Both the position numbers and the translations under genes were made by a program. A DNA stretch of 64,000 nt from Gp6-AA40 sp035571515 (GTDB lineage Bacteria; Acidobacteriota; Vicinamibacteria; Vicinamibacterales; UBA2999). Location of the stretch: contig DATNCQ010000094.1 in assembly GCA_035571515.1 (NCBI GenBank), forward strand, positions 1 through 64,000, read 5' to 3'. Under the pieces are notes generated by a model, which searched no databases, had not been told where the DNA came from, and was given only the letters and a program-made list of their open reading frames with translations. Each line of letters opens with the position of its first letter. Position 1 is the first letter of the stretch. Shown here one piece after another: positions 25,034 through 35,139 of the stretch.

Positions 25034-26116
25034 TTACTCGCCGAACGACTCGCGCACGTTCTCGCCGTTGATGCGGCCGAACTCGCGCAGCAGTTCCTTC
25101 GATCGCTCGTCGAGCAGCCTCGGCAGCACCAGCTTGACCTCGACGACGAGGTCGCCGCGGCGGCCGTCACGCGTGGAGGCGGCGCCGCGCTCGCGCAGGC
25201 GGAAGCGCTGCCCCGACTGCGTGCCGGGCGGCACGCGCACCTTCGCGCCGCCGTCCGGCGTCGGGACGTCGATGCGCGCGCCGAGCGCCGCTTCGTGGAC
25301 GGCAATCGGCACCGTGATGAAGAGGTCGTCGCCTTCGCGGTGGTACAACGGGTGCGGCGTCACCTGCACGGTGATATAGAGGTCGCCGGCCTCGCCGCCG
25401 CGCTGTCCGGCGTTCCCCTTCCCGGCGACGCGGATGCGCTCGCCGTCGGCCACACCGGGCGGAATGCGCACCGCCACCGACTCGGCGCGCGTCTGGTGCC
25501 CGGTTCCTGCGCACGGCTCGCACGGCCGCGGACGCTGCTGGCCGCCGCCGCCGCAGCCGGGACAGCTGCGCGTGAAGACCATGTGGCCGCGCACCGTCCG
25601 CACCGATCCCGCCCCCTGGCACACGAGACACGCGCCCGTGCTGACGCGGGTCACGCCGGTGCCGGCGCAGGTGCGGCACGTCTCGCGGCGCGTGACCGTC
25701 ACGGTGCGCTGCGTGCCGTTGAACGCGGCCTCGAACGAGAGCGCGAGCGTGTGGTGGAGGTCGACGCCGCGCTCGGCAGCGGGCCGCTGCTCGCCGCGCG
25801 ACGTGAAGACCTCGGCGAACAGATCGCCAAAGGTCGCGGCGTGGTCGCCGCCGCGGCCGGAGAAGTCGAACCCCTCGAACCCGCTCGTGCGGCGCCCGTC
25901 GCCGCCGGCGATCGGCGATCCCGAGTCGTAGCGCGAGCGCCGCTCGGGATCGATCAGCGTCTCGTAGGCCTCGAGAATCTGCCGGAAGCGGGCTTCCGCC
26001 GTCCGGTCACCCGGGTTGATGTCCGGGTGATACCGCCGGGCGAGGCGCCGGTAGGCTCGCTTGATCTCCGACTCCGTCGCGCCGTGCTCGAGACCGAGGA
26101 TCACGTACAGGTCCAC
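25034..26116 (-). CDS. dnaJ: Co-chaperone DnaJ
   Basis: 360 residues. J-domain with the HPD tripeptide at 30-32 (RRYHPDINPG), a short Gly-rich linker, and a four-repeat zinc domain (CRTCAGTG, CLVCQGAG, CPGCGGGG, CEPCAGTG). The C-terminal substrate-binding domains contain VRIPPGVADGERIRVAGKGNAG and DLVVEVKLVLPRLLD. It stimulates DnaK ATPase and delivers clients. It is separated from dnaK by only 3 bp. Confidence 0.93.
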   Translation of the reverse strand: MDLYVILGLEHGATESEIKRAYRRLARRYHPDINPGDRTAEARFRQILEAYETLIDPERRSRYDSGSPIAGGDGRRTSGFEGFDFSGRGGDHAATFGDLFAEVFTSRGEQRPAAERGVDLHHTLALSFEAAFNGTQRTVTVTRRETCRTCAGTGVTRVSTGACLVCQGAGSVRTVRGHMVFTRSCPGCGGGGQQRPRPCEPCAGTGHQTRAESVAVRIPPGVADGERIRVAGKGNAGQRGGEAGDLYITVQVTPHPLYHREGDDLFITVPIAVHEAALGARIDVPTPDGGAKVRVPPGTQSGQRFRLRERGAASTRDGRRGDLVVEVKLVLPRLLDERSKELLREFGRINGENVRESFGE

Positions 26117-26119
26117 CCT

Positions 26120-28048
<1,929 letters not shown>

Positions 28049-28086
28049 GTCGTCGCGTCCCTCTGACCTGACTTTAGGCTGTTTCT

Positions 28087-28115
28087 ATTATTAAATCTGA
28101 GTGAAGTGCAGTCAA
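28087..28115 (-). promoter_or_regulatory. Promoter of the dnaK operon
   Basis: Minus-strand TTGACT (28115-28110), 16-17 nt, then TAATAA or AATAAT (28093-28087), about 40 nt before the dnaK ATG. GAGGG serves as a possible Shine-Dalgarno. This is the best sigma-70-like promoter in the window. Confidence 0.65.
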
Positions 28116-28128
28116 TTTTGCATTGCAC
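28106..28128. promoter_or_regulatory. Inverted repeat overlapping the dnaK -35 box (candidate operator)
   Basis: GTGCAGTCAATTTTGCATTGCAC carries GTGCA and TGCAC arms around a 13-bp AT-rich centre and covers the -35 hexamer. It is not the actinobacterial HAIR consensus (CTTGAGT-N7-ACTCAAG) nor CIRCE. A repressor site is inferred only from position and symmetry. Confidence 0.4.
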
Positions 28129-28171
28129 GATGCCGCTAACCTGCTTCGTTTCTTCGCTATACTGACAAGCA

Positions 28172-30514
28172 GTGCAAGAACAGCAAGACCCCGCGCAGCC
28201 GCAAGAACAGCAAGATCCCCCGAAACCACAGAGGCGCGTCGCGCTTCGGGTCGCGCAGGCGGGGCTGGTCCTCCTCTTCGTCATCGCGGCGGTGCTCGGC
28301 ACGTTGAGCGGCGTGCTCGTCGCGTTCGCGGGCGACGTCCCCGAGATCAGCGCGCTCGACGACTACCGCCCGAACACGATCACGCACATCCTGGCGCGCG
28401 ACGGCCAGACGATCGGCGAGTTCGCGACGGAACGGCGCCTGGTCGTCGGCTACGACCAGATTTCGCCGAACCTGCGCAACGCCATCATTTCCACCGAGGA
28501 CGCGGGGTTCAACCAGCACTTCGGCCTCAGCATGTCGCGCATCGCGATCACCGTGCTGAAGGACATCCTCACCGGCAAGCGGCAGGGCGCGAGCACCATC
28601 ACGCAGCAGCTCGCGCGCAACGTCTTCCTGCAGCAGTATCAGATCGCCGGCGGCAAGTTCGAGATATCGCCCGAGCGGAAGATCAAGGAATGGATCGTCG
28701 CGATTCAAATCGAGAAGCGCTTCACCAAGCCTGAAATCTTCACGCTCTACGCCAACCAGATCAACCTCGGGCACGGCGCGTACGGCGTCGAGGCGGCGTC
28801 GCACCTCTACTTCGACAAGTCCGCGAAAGACCTGACGGTGGAAGAAGCGGCGGTGATTGCCGGGATCATCCAGGCGCCGGGCCGCCTGAGCCCGTTCGTC
28901 AATCCGAAGGCGACGCTGATGCGGCGCAACTACGTGCTGCAGCGGATGGCGGAGGAAGGCTACATCACCGACGACGAGTCGAAGGACGCGCAGGAGCGTC
29001 CGCTCGTGCTGCAGGGACAGCAGCGCCCGGAACCGTCCGTGGCGCCGTACTTCGTCGAGGAGATCCGCAAGTCGCTCGAGCAGGAATACGGCGCCGACGC
29101 GCTCTACCAGAACGGGCTGCAGGTGCAGTCGACGCTCGACGTGGAGCTGCAGGAGGCGGCCAACCGCGCCGTCGATCGCGGGCTGCGGCGGCTCGACAAG
29201 CGGCACAGCGGGTTCCGCAAGCCGCGCAACATCCTCGCGGAGAAGCGCTCGCTCGAGCGCTTCACGACCGACCGCTGGAACCGGCCGATGCTCGCCGGCG
29301 ACATCGTGCCCGCGCTCGTGACGGCGGTCGCGCCGAAGGGCGGCAACGGCAGCGCGCGCGTCCGCATCGGCATGTCCGACGTGGAGCTGCCGAAGGCGGC
29401 GTTCGCCTGGACGCGCAAGACCGCCGCCGGCGATTTCCTGAAGGTTGGCGATCTCGTGCAGGTGGAGGTGCGCGCCATCCAGGGCGGCGTGCCGCAGACC
29501 CTCGCCCTCGAGCAGGATCCCGTCGTCGAAGGCGCGCTGCTGGCGATCGACAACCGCACCGGGCAGGTGCGGGCGATGGTCGGCGGCTTCGACTTCGCGC
29601 GCAGCAAGTTCAACCGCGCGACGCAGGCCAAGCGGCAGGTCGGCTCGTCGTTCAAGCCGTTCATCTACACGACCGCGATCGATCGCGGCTACACGCCGGT
29701 GTCGATCTTCGTCGACGAGCCGGTCTCCTACGAGCCGGGGCCGAACCAGCCTCCGTACGAACCGCTCAACTACGATCGCAAGTACGAGGGACCGGTCACC
29801 CTGCGATGGGCGCTCGAAGACTCGCGCAACATTCCCGCCGTGAAGGCGCTCGCCGAGCTCGGCCCGGCCAACGTGATCAAGGTCGCGGCCCGGTTCGGCC
29901 TGCCGGCCAACATGCCGCCGTATCTCTCGCTGGCGCTCGGGTCGGTCGAGGAAACGCTGTGGGACATGACGAGCGCGTACACGGCGTTCCCGAACCAGGG
30001 CGTGCGGATGCGGCCCTACTCGATCGTCAGCATCGCGGACCGCGAGGGGAACGTCATCGAGGAGAACCGCCCCGAGCCGCACGAAGCGATCCGCGCCGAC
30101 ACCGCCTACGTCATGACCAACCTGCTCCACGGCGTCGTCCTGCGCGGCACGGCGGCCGCGGCGAAGAGCCTCGACTGGCCGCTCGCGGGCAAGACCGGAA
30201 CGATGGACGAATACACCGACGCGTGGTTCATCGGCTTCGATCCGAACATCACCGTGGGCGTGTGGGTGGGCTACGACGAGAAGAAGCCGCTCGGCCGCAA
30301 CGAAACCGGCGCGGTCGCGGCGCTGCCGATCTGGATGGACTTCATGCAGGCGTTTATCGACATCCGCGCCGACCGGAAGAATCCACCTCAGTTCGAAGCG
30401 CCCGGCAACATCGTCTTCGTCACGCTCGACAACGGCATCCAGGAAGCGTTCATCAACGGCACCCAGCCGCAGGGCGCGAACGTCCTGCCCGCCGTCGCGC
30501 CAGCCTCCAATTAG
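28172..30514 (+). CDS. Class A penicillin-binding protein 1A (transglycosylase/transpeptidase)
   Basis: 780 residues from a GTG start (28172). A Gln/Pro-rich cytoplasmic tail, one TM anchor (about 26-52), then the GT51 domain with the catalytic glutamate in STEDAGFNQHFG (E109) and QGASTITQQLARNVFL. The transpeptidase domain carries the SxxK nucleophile GSSFKPFIY (S492), EDSRNIPAVK (SxN) and AGKTGTMDEYTDAWF (KTG). It polymerises and cross-links peptidoglycan at the inner membrane. It is divergent from dnaK, so the 123-bp gap holds both promoters. Confidence 0.94.
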   Translation: MQEQQDPAQPQEQQDPPKPQRRVALRVAQAGLVLLFVIAAVLGTLSGVLVAFAGDVPEISALDDYRPNTITHILARDGQTIGEFATERRLVVGYDQISPNLRNAIISTEDAGFNQHFGLSMSRIAITVLKDILTGKRQGASTITQQLARNVFLQQYQIAGGKFEISPERKIKEWIVAIQIEKRFTKPEIFTLYANQINLGHGAYGVEAASHLYFDKSAKDLTVEEAAVIAGIIQAPGRLSPFVNPKATLMRRNYVLQRMAEEGYITDDESKDAQERPLVLQGQQRPEPSVAPYFVEEIRKSLEQEYGADALYQNGLQVQSTLDVELQEAANRAVDRGLRRLDKRHSGFRKPRNILAEKRSLERFTTDRWNRPMLAGDIVPALVTAVAPKGGNGSARVRIGMSDVELPKAAFAWTRKTAAGDFLKVGDLVQVEVRAIQGGVPQTLALEQDPVVEGALLAIDNRTGQVRAMVGGFDFARSKFNRATQAKRQVGSSFKPFIYTTAIDRGYTPVSIFVDEPVSYEPGPNQPPYEPLNYDRKYEGPVTLRWALEDSRNIPAVKALAELGPANVIKVAARFGLPANMPPYLSLALGSVEETLWDMTSAYTAFPNQGVRMRPYSIVSIADREGNVIEENRPEPHEAIRADTAYVMTNLLHGVVLRGTAAAAKSLDWPLAGKTGTMDEYTDAWFIGFDPNITVGVWVGYDEKKPLGRNETGAVAALPIWMDFMQAFIDIRADRKNPPQFEAPGNIVFVTLDNGIQEAFINGTQPQGANVLPAVAPASN

Positions 30515-30619
30515 GGTTCATTGGGTTCATTCGGTCCATGGGGTTCATCGGTTCCGCGAACCTGAATCTTCTGAACCCTATGAACCTTATGAACCCTATG
30601 AACCCTATGAACCCAATTT
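30514..30619. repeat. Inverted pair of 9-bp word arrays (GGTTCATTG) after the PBP gene
   Basis: The left arm has GGTTCATTG GGTTCATTC GGTCCATGG GGTTCATC (30515-30549). The right arm has the complement, CTGAACC CTATGAACC TTATGAACC CTATGAACC CTATGAACC (about 30574-30618). It starts at the last base of the PBP stop and fills the space to the convergent gene. The arms could form a long hairpin and so act as a two-way terminator. Confidence 0.8.
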
Positions 30620-30621
30620 GA

Positions 30622-31221
30622 TTATTTGACAACCGTGAGCGTGACGCCGGCCTTGATCACCTCGCCGTTGACCTTGTCCGTTGCCGCAGTGAACTCCGTC
30701 GTCTGGCCATCGCGCAGCACCAGCGCGTTCGTCGTCCGGAACATGCGAAGGGACTTGTCCGTCTTCGAACCGTTCGCGGGGTACCGGCTGTCTTCGTAGA
30801 TCGACGAATCCTCGATTGTCACGGTCACGGCAAATCGACCGTTATCCAGGTTGCTGGCCGAGCAGTCGATGTTGGTGAAGAGCGTCGATCCGGGCGCGGG
30901 CTGTGCGCCAGCCACGCCGCCGGCATTTGGCACGAGCACCGCAGGCGTCGACATCCGAACGCTCGCTTTGTTGCTATCCGTACGCACCGACAGTTCATAG
31001 GACTCGCTGGCCACCTTCTTTTCGCCTCGATACCTCGACAAGACGACTGTCAGTTTGAGCGGTACGATTGAGGCGAGCGCACGATTGCGCGCTGGTTCGG
31101 CGGTAGCGGAACTCTGAGCGCTCGCGCCGGATTGCGCCGATTGTTCCTGCGCACGTACGCTCGTGTTCGCGACAATCGTCAGGACTACTGCGGCCGCCAT
31201 TGCACATGTAGATGTCGTCAC
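30622..31221 (-). CDS. Exported protein of unknown function, third gene of a sigma-factor unit
   Basis: 199 residues from GTG (31219-31221), whose codon overlaps the stop of the putative anti-sigma gene (GTGA). A signal peptide (MAAAVVLTIVANTSVRAQEQ within the first 30 residues) precedes a Ser/Ala-rich linker. A beta-rich domain follows: LKLTVVLSRYRGEKKVASESYELSVRT, FAVTVTIEDSSIYEDS, TNALVLRDGQTTEF, and a final strand GVTLTVVK. The pattern suggests a beta sandwich in the periplasm. Family not recognised. Confidence 0.7.
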   Translation of the reverse strand: MTTSTCAMAAAVVLTIVANTSVRAQEQSAQSGASAQSSATAEPARNRALASIVPLKLTVVLSRYRGEKKVASESYELSVRTDSNKASVRMSTPAVLVPNAGGVAGAQPAPGSTLFTNIDCSASNLDNGRFAVTVTIEDSSIYEDSRYPANGSKTDKSLRMFRTTNALVLRDGQTTEFTAATDKVNGEVIKAGVTLTVVK

Positions 31222-31544
31222 TGGTGCTCTCCCAACTCCACATCCGCTGTCGCCAGCGGCGCGATCATGATTGGCTCGATCACGATTGGTTCTGACGGCT
31301 CCAACGCTGCAATAGCGGGGGTCGTCGATTGCGGCACTGCCAGTGGCGCGACCTGTGCGCCGCGCCAGATCGCCAGAAGGACCACCAGCACTGCCGCCGA
31401 GGCTGCCGTCCATCGCCCGAGCCACGCGTGAGCCTCGATTCGCTGCGCGGTCATGTCCGCGCGGACGCGCGCGAGGAATGCCGGCGACGGCTCGACGTCG
31501 AGCAGCGCGTCTATCTCGCGATCGATTGGGTCGGGTTCAACCAT
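31218..31544 (-). CDS. Putative membrane-bound anti-sigma factor
   Basis: 108 residues from ATG 31544. A cytoplasmic N-terminal part (DPIDREIDALLDVEPSPAFLARVRADM) is followed by one TM helix (WTAASAAVLVVLLAIW, about 43-58) and a periplasmic tail. Position (34-nt overlap with the sigma gene, coupled to an exported protein) and topology fit an anti-sigma factor. The zinc HxxxCxxC motif of ZAS anti-sigma factors is absent, so this remains inference. Confidence 0.65.
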   Translation of the reverse strand: MVEPDPIDREIDALLDVEPSPAFLARVRADMTAQRIEAHAWLGRWTAASAAVLVVLLAIWRGAQVAPLAVPQSTTPAIAALEPSEPIVIEPIMIAPLATADVELGEHQ

Positions 31545-32074
31545 TGCAACCGGTCCTTGATTCGTTGACGCGCAACGAACAGCCGCGACTTGACGGTGCC
31601 CTGCGGGATGCCGAGCAGCCGCGCGACCGCGGCAAGATCGTGTCCCTCGATGCTGGCCAGCACGACGACGCATCGAAGCTTCTCCGGCAGCGCGTCGATC
31701 GCGTCCCACAGCATCGCGGCGCGTTCGCCGGCCTCCACCGCGTCAGACGTAGACACCTGCCGCACCCGCTCGTGCTCCGCTTCCCTGGTCGAGCGCCGCC
31801 GCTCGCCGCGCCGCCGGTCCAGCGCCATCCGCCACACCATCCGCACGAGCCAGCTCCTGAACCGCTCCGGATCGCGCAGCTGCCTGAACTGCCGATGCGC
31901 CTTCGCGAACGCTTCCTGCGCCACGTCCTCGGCATCCTCGCGGTGACGCAGCACCGAAAACGCGACGCGGAACGCCAGGCGCGCCGACTCGACCAGCCGC
32001 GCATCGAAGTCCCGCGCGAGCTCCTCGTCCGTGGTCACGAAGTCGCCGGCCAGCCGGCCCGTCCACTCATGCAT
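31511..32074 (-). CDS. ECF-type RNA polymerase sigma factor
   Basis: 187 residues. Region 2 reads RLAFRVAFSVLRHREDAEDVAQEAFAKAH with FRSWLVRMVWRMALDRRR. Region 4 reads LPEKLRCVVVLASIEGHDLAAVARLLGIPQGTVKSRLFVAR, with a clear helix-turn-helix. Such sigma factors redirect RNA polymerase to a small envelope-response regulon. The downstream overlapping genes are its probable anti-sigma factor and an exported protein. Confidence 0.9.
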   Translation of the reverse strand: MHEWTGRLAGDFVTTDEELARDFDARLVESARLAFRVAFSVLRHREDAEDVAQEAFAKAHRQFRQLRDPERFRSWLVRMVWRMALDRRRGERRRSTREAEHERVRQVSTSDAVEAGERAAMLWDAIDALPEKLRCVVVLASIEGHDLAAVARLLGIPQGTVKSRLFVARQRIKDRLQWLNPTQSIAR

Positions 32075-32139
32075 CGGAGCTCGCGTTCGTAGACAAGACG
32101 CCGCCGGAGGGCTGGCGGTTCGGTTCGGGCGGGGGTGAC

Positions 32140-33897
32140 TTACGGAAAGAGCGGAGGTGGGACGCGGCCTCTGGTCTGGCTCGCCGAAGCCGGGCGAAGG
32201 CGGCTCGCCTGCTCGAAGGCGTACGCGAGCGCGATGAGCTTCGGTTCGCTGCAGGCCATGCCGGTGAAGGTCACGCCAAACGGGGCGGGCCTGGGATCGA
32301 AGCCGGCGGGAAACGCGGGAGCGGCGTTGTTCGGCACCGTCCCGAACGGCACGATCACCGAGGGATACGCGGCGCGAGCCGCGATGCCGTTGCCGTTCTG
32401 CGCCGGGAACAGCAGCGCGTCGAGGCGCTTGGCCTTCATCACCTCGTCGATCCCGTGCTTCGCGGTGAGCAGCAGGTCCTTCCGGCGATCCGCCTCGTAG
32501 CGCGCGCGATCGGTCACCAGGTCGGTCTCGTCAGCATTGTCGAGATTCGACTGGCCGTACTTGATGGTGCCGGCCGCCTTGTGCGCCTCGTTCCACGCGC
32601 GCAATTCCGTGAGCGACTTCAGCGGGGCGGTGTCGCCCAGCCGCGAGAGCCACGTGCCGAAATCGCGCTTCATCCCGTACTTGTAGGTCGTCGTGCAGTT
32701 CGCGTCCTTCCCTTTCGCGTTGTCTGGTCCCGAACAGACCGGCCAGTCGAGGAAGTTCCGCGCCGGGTCCCAGTCGACGATGCTCGGGATGTCCGCCGGG
32801 TCGACAACGACCGCGCCCTGGCGCGTCAGCTCGGCAATCGCGTCGCGCATCACCCGCTGCTGCTCCATCGTGAGACCGCCGCGCGCGGTCAGCGAGCTGC
32901 CGGAGGTGACCGCGTCGTAGAAGAACGCGCGCGGCACGCCGATGCGCGCGCCCTTGAGCGCGTTGCGATCGAGGAAGCGCGTGTAGTCGTGCCCGGGCGG
33001 AGGCGTGCAGGCCGAGGTCGCCGGGTCGTTCGGATCCGGCGCCGCGCTTTCGAGCACGCCGAGCATGATGGCGGCGTCGGTCAGCGAGCGCGCCATCGGG
33101 CCGGCGGTGTCCTGGTCCGCGGTGATCGGGATGATCCCGTAGCGGCTCACGCGGCCGACGGTCGGCTTGATGCCCGCGAGCATGTTCTGGTTGGCCGGGC
33201 TGAGGATCGACCCCGACGTCTCGGTGCCGACGTTCGCAACCCAGAAGCTGACCGCGGTGCCCACGCCGGAGCTCGACCCGCCCGTCGTCAGGACCGGGCG
33301 GCCATCGGCGAGGCCGTCGCGCGGGTCGCGCCGCGGATCGTAGGGGTTCATGCCATAGCCGTTGAGGCTGTTGTAGTTGGCGGGCATGCCGACGGTCACC
33401 CAGTTCGCCAGCTCGGTCAGCTGGGTCTTCGCCATGATGATGGCGCCGGCGTCGCGCAGGTTCTTCGTCACCGTGGCGTCGTAGGGAGGGACGAGCCCCG
33501 CGAACGCCAGCGCGCCGCCCGTGGTCGGCATGTCGCGCGTCTGGATGTTGTCCTTGAGCGCGATCGGAATGCCGTGCAGCGGCCCGCGGACGCGGCCGGC
33601 CGCGCGCTCGCGATCGCGCGCGTCCGCCTCCTCGAGCGCCCGCGGGTTGACGTAAATGATGGCGTTGAGCCGATCCTCGTAGAGCGCGATCCGTGTCAGG
33701 GATTGTTGGACGAGCTCGCGCGAAGTCACGCGATGCTGCTGCAGCGCGCGCTGCATGTCGCCAATCGACGCTTCGACGACGCTGAAGCGCGGCGGCGCCG
33801 AAGGAGCGGCCGCGAAAGCCGCAACCGCGGCGAGCGCGACGACCACGACGGTCGCTGCGCGACGCTTCACGACGCTCGCGAAGGTGTCACTCTTCAT
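32140..33897 (-). CDS. Exported amidase (amidase signature family)
   Basis: 585 residues with an N-terminal signal (VKRRAATVVVVALAAVAAFAAAPSA). The amidase-signature catalytic triad is visible: lysine in PIALKDNIQT, cis-serine in TTGGSSSGVGTA, and nucleophile serine in GTETSGSILSPA. Members hydrolyse carboxamides or peptide amides; the substrate is unknown. The start lies 11 nt inside the end of prfB. The C-terminal tail (QTRGRVPPPLFP) runs close to a stretch resembling a repeat head, so it may be an altered terminus. A second amidase is at 39466. Confidence 0.88.
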   Translation of the reverse strand: MKSDTFASVVKRRAATVVVVALAAVAAFAAAPSAPPRFSVVEASIGDMQRALQQHRVTSRELVQQSLTRIALYEDRLNAIIYVNPRALEEADARDRERAAGRVRGPLHGIPIALKDNIQTRDMPTTGGALAFAGLVPPYDATVTKNLRDAGAIIMAKTQLTELANWVTVGMPANYNSLNGYGMNPYDPRRDPRDGLADGRPVLTTGGSSSGVGTAVSFWVANVGTETSGSILSPANQNMLAGIKPTVGRVSRYGIIPITADQDTAGPMARSLTDAAIMLGVLESAAPDPNDPATSACTPPPGHDYTRFLDRNALKGARIGVPRAFFYDAVTSGSSLTARGGLTMEQQRVMRDAIAELTRQGAVVVDPADIPSIVDWDPARNFLDWPVCSGPDNAKGKDANCTTTYKYGMKRDFGTWLSRLGDTAPLKSLTELRAWNEAHKAAGTIKYGQSNLDNADETDLVTDRARYEADRRKDLLLTAKHGIDEVMKAKRLDALLFPAQNGNGIAARAAYPSVIVPFGTVPNNAAPAFPAGFDPRPAPFGVTFTGMACSEPKLIALAYAFEQASRLRPASASQTRGRVPPPLFP

Positions 33898-35024
33898 CGG
33901 CTGCGGCGGGCGCGCCGAGCGTCCCGCTCGCCTTCTTCAGCAGATACGTCTTGATGAACGGGTCGAGGTCGCCGTCGAGCACGCGGTTGACGTCGCCGAC
34001 TTCCATCTTGGTGCGATGGTCCTTGATCATCTGGTACGGTTGCAAGACGTAGCTGCGAATCTGGCTGCCGAAGCCGATTTCCTTCTTCGCCCCCGCAATC
34101 TGCTCCAGCTTGGACGCCTGCTCCTTCATCTTCACGTCGTAGAGCCGCGCCCGCAGCACCTTCATCGCCTGCGACCGGTTCTTGTGCTGCGAGCGCTCGT
34201 TCTGGCACGAGACGACGATGCCCGTCGGGAGGTGCGTGATGCGAACGGCGGAGTCGGTGACGTTGACGTGCTGGCCGCCGGCGCCGCTCGAGCGGTAGGT
34301 ATCGATGCGCAGGTCTTTCTCGTCGATCTCCACGTCGACGTCTTCCGGCAGCTCGGGCCAGACGAAGACCGATGCAAACGACGTGTGCCGGCGCGCGGCC
34401 TGGTCGAACGGCGAAATGCGCACGAGCCGGTGCACGCCCGCTTCCGCCGACATCAGGCCGAATGCGTACTCGCCTGTGAGCATGAAGGTCACGCTCTTGA
34501 GGCCCGCTTCCTCGCCTGGCTGGTAGTCGATGACTTCGCGCCGCAGCCCGCGGCGCTCGGACCACTTCATGTACATGCGGAGCAGCATCTCCGCCCAGTC
34601 CTGCGATTCGGTGCCGCCGGCCCCCGGATGGATGGTGACGATGGCGTTGGCGGTGTCGTGCTCGCCGCCGAGCATCTTGCGCGTCTCGGCGCCGTCGACT
34701 TCCTGCTGGAGCTCGTCGAGCGCGCGTGCGAGATCGCCGGTGACCTCCTCGCCCGCCCCGGCCCATTCGATCAGCACGCCGATGTCGTCGCCGCGCCGCT
34801 TGAGCGATTCGAGGAGCGTGCGGTCCTCCTCGAGCCGCCGCCGCCGCTGCATCACCTTCTGCGCCCTCTCCTGGTTGCTCCAGAAGTCCGGGGCCGCGGT
34901 GCTCGACTCTACTTCCGCCAGCTGCTCGTCGAGGCGTGCGCCTTCAAAGATGCCTCCGCAGCTCGAGCGAGCGCTTGTTCAAGTCTTCGTAGCGGCGTGT
35001 GAGATCTTCGATTGCAACAGCCAA
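33887..35024 (-). CDS. prfB: Peptide chain release factor 2 with programmed +1 frameshift
   Basis: RF2 recognises UGA/UAA stops. The gene is in two frames: a 26-codon leader from TTG 35024 (MAVAIEDLTRRYEDLNKRSLELRRHL) ends at CTT TGA. After a +1 shift (one T skipped at 34946) the frame continues EGARLDEQLAEVES ... for 352 residues, giving 378 in all. The body has the UGA/UAA-reading tripeptide SPF (VRISPFDQ) and the GGQ catalytic loop (SSGAGGQHVNV). GGAGG lies 6 nt before the TTG start. The frame after the shift has an internal ATG at 34855, but starting there would lose the conserved N-terminus. Confidence 0.93.
34944..34957 (-). promoter_or_regulatory. prfB +1 recoding site (GGAGG-CAT-CTT-TGA)
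   Basis: Internal Shine-Dalgarno GGAGG (34957-34953), 3 nt, slippery CTT (34949-34947) and in-frame TGA (34946-34944). This is the classical RF2 autoregulation cassette: low RF2 favours a +1 shift that makes more RF2. Confidence 0.93.
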
Positions 35025-35037
35025 CGGTTACCTCCAA

Positions 35038-35139
35038 GGGCGGACCTGAAGGTCCGCCCCTACGTCCACATGACTACATCCAATTGACGATCGACGTCCG
35101 TGTATGACGATCGTAGAGGCGGACCTTCAGGTCCGCCTC
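35038..35139. repeat. Two gene-end palindromes between lnt and prfB
   Basis: GGGCGGACCT-GA-AGGTCCGCCC (35038-35059) and GAGGCGGACCT-TC-AGGTCCGCCTC (35116-35139). The lnt stop codon (TGA, 35129-35127) lies in the middle of the second. The first abuts the prfB Shine-Dalgarno (35031-35035), so its folding could affect RF2 initiation. Confidence 0.8.
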
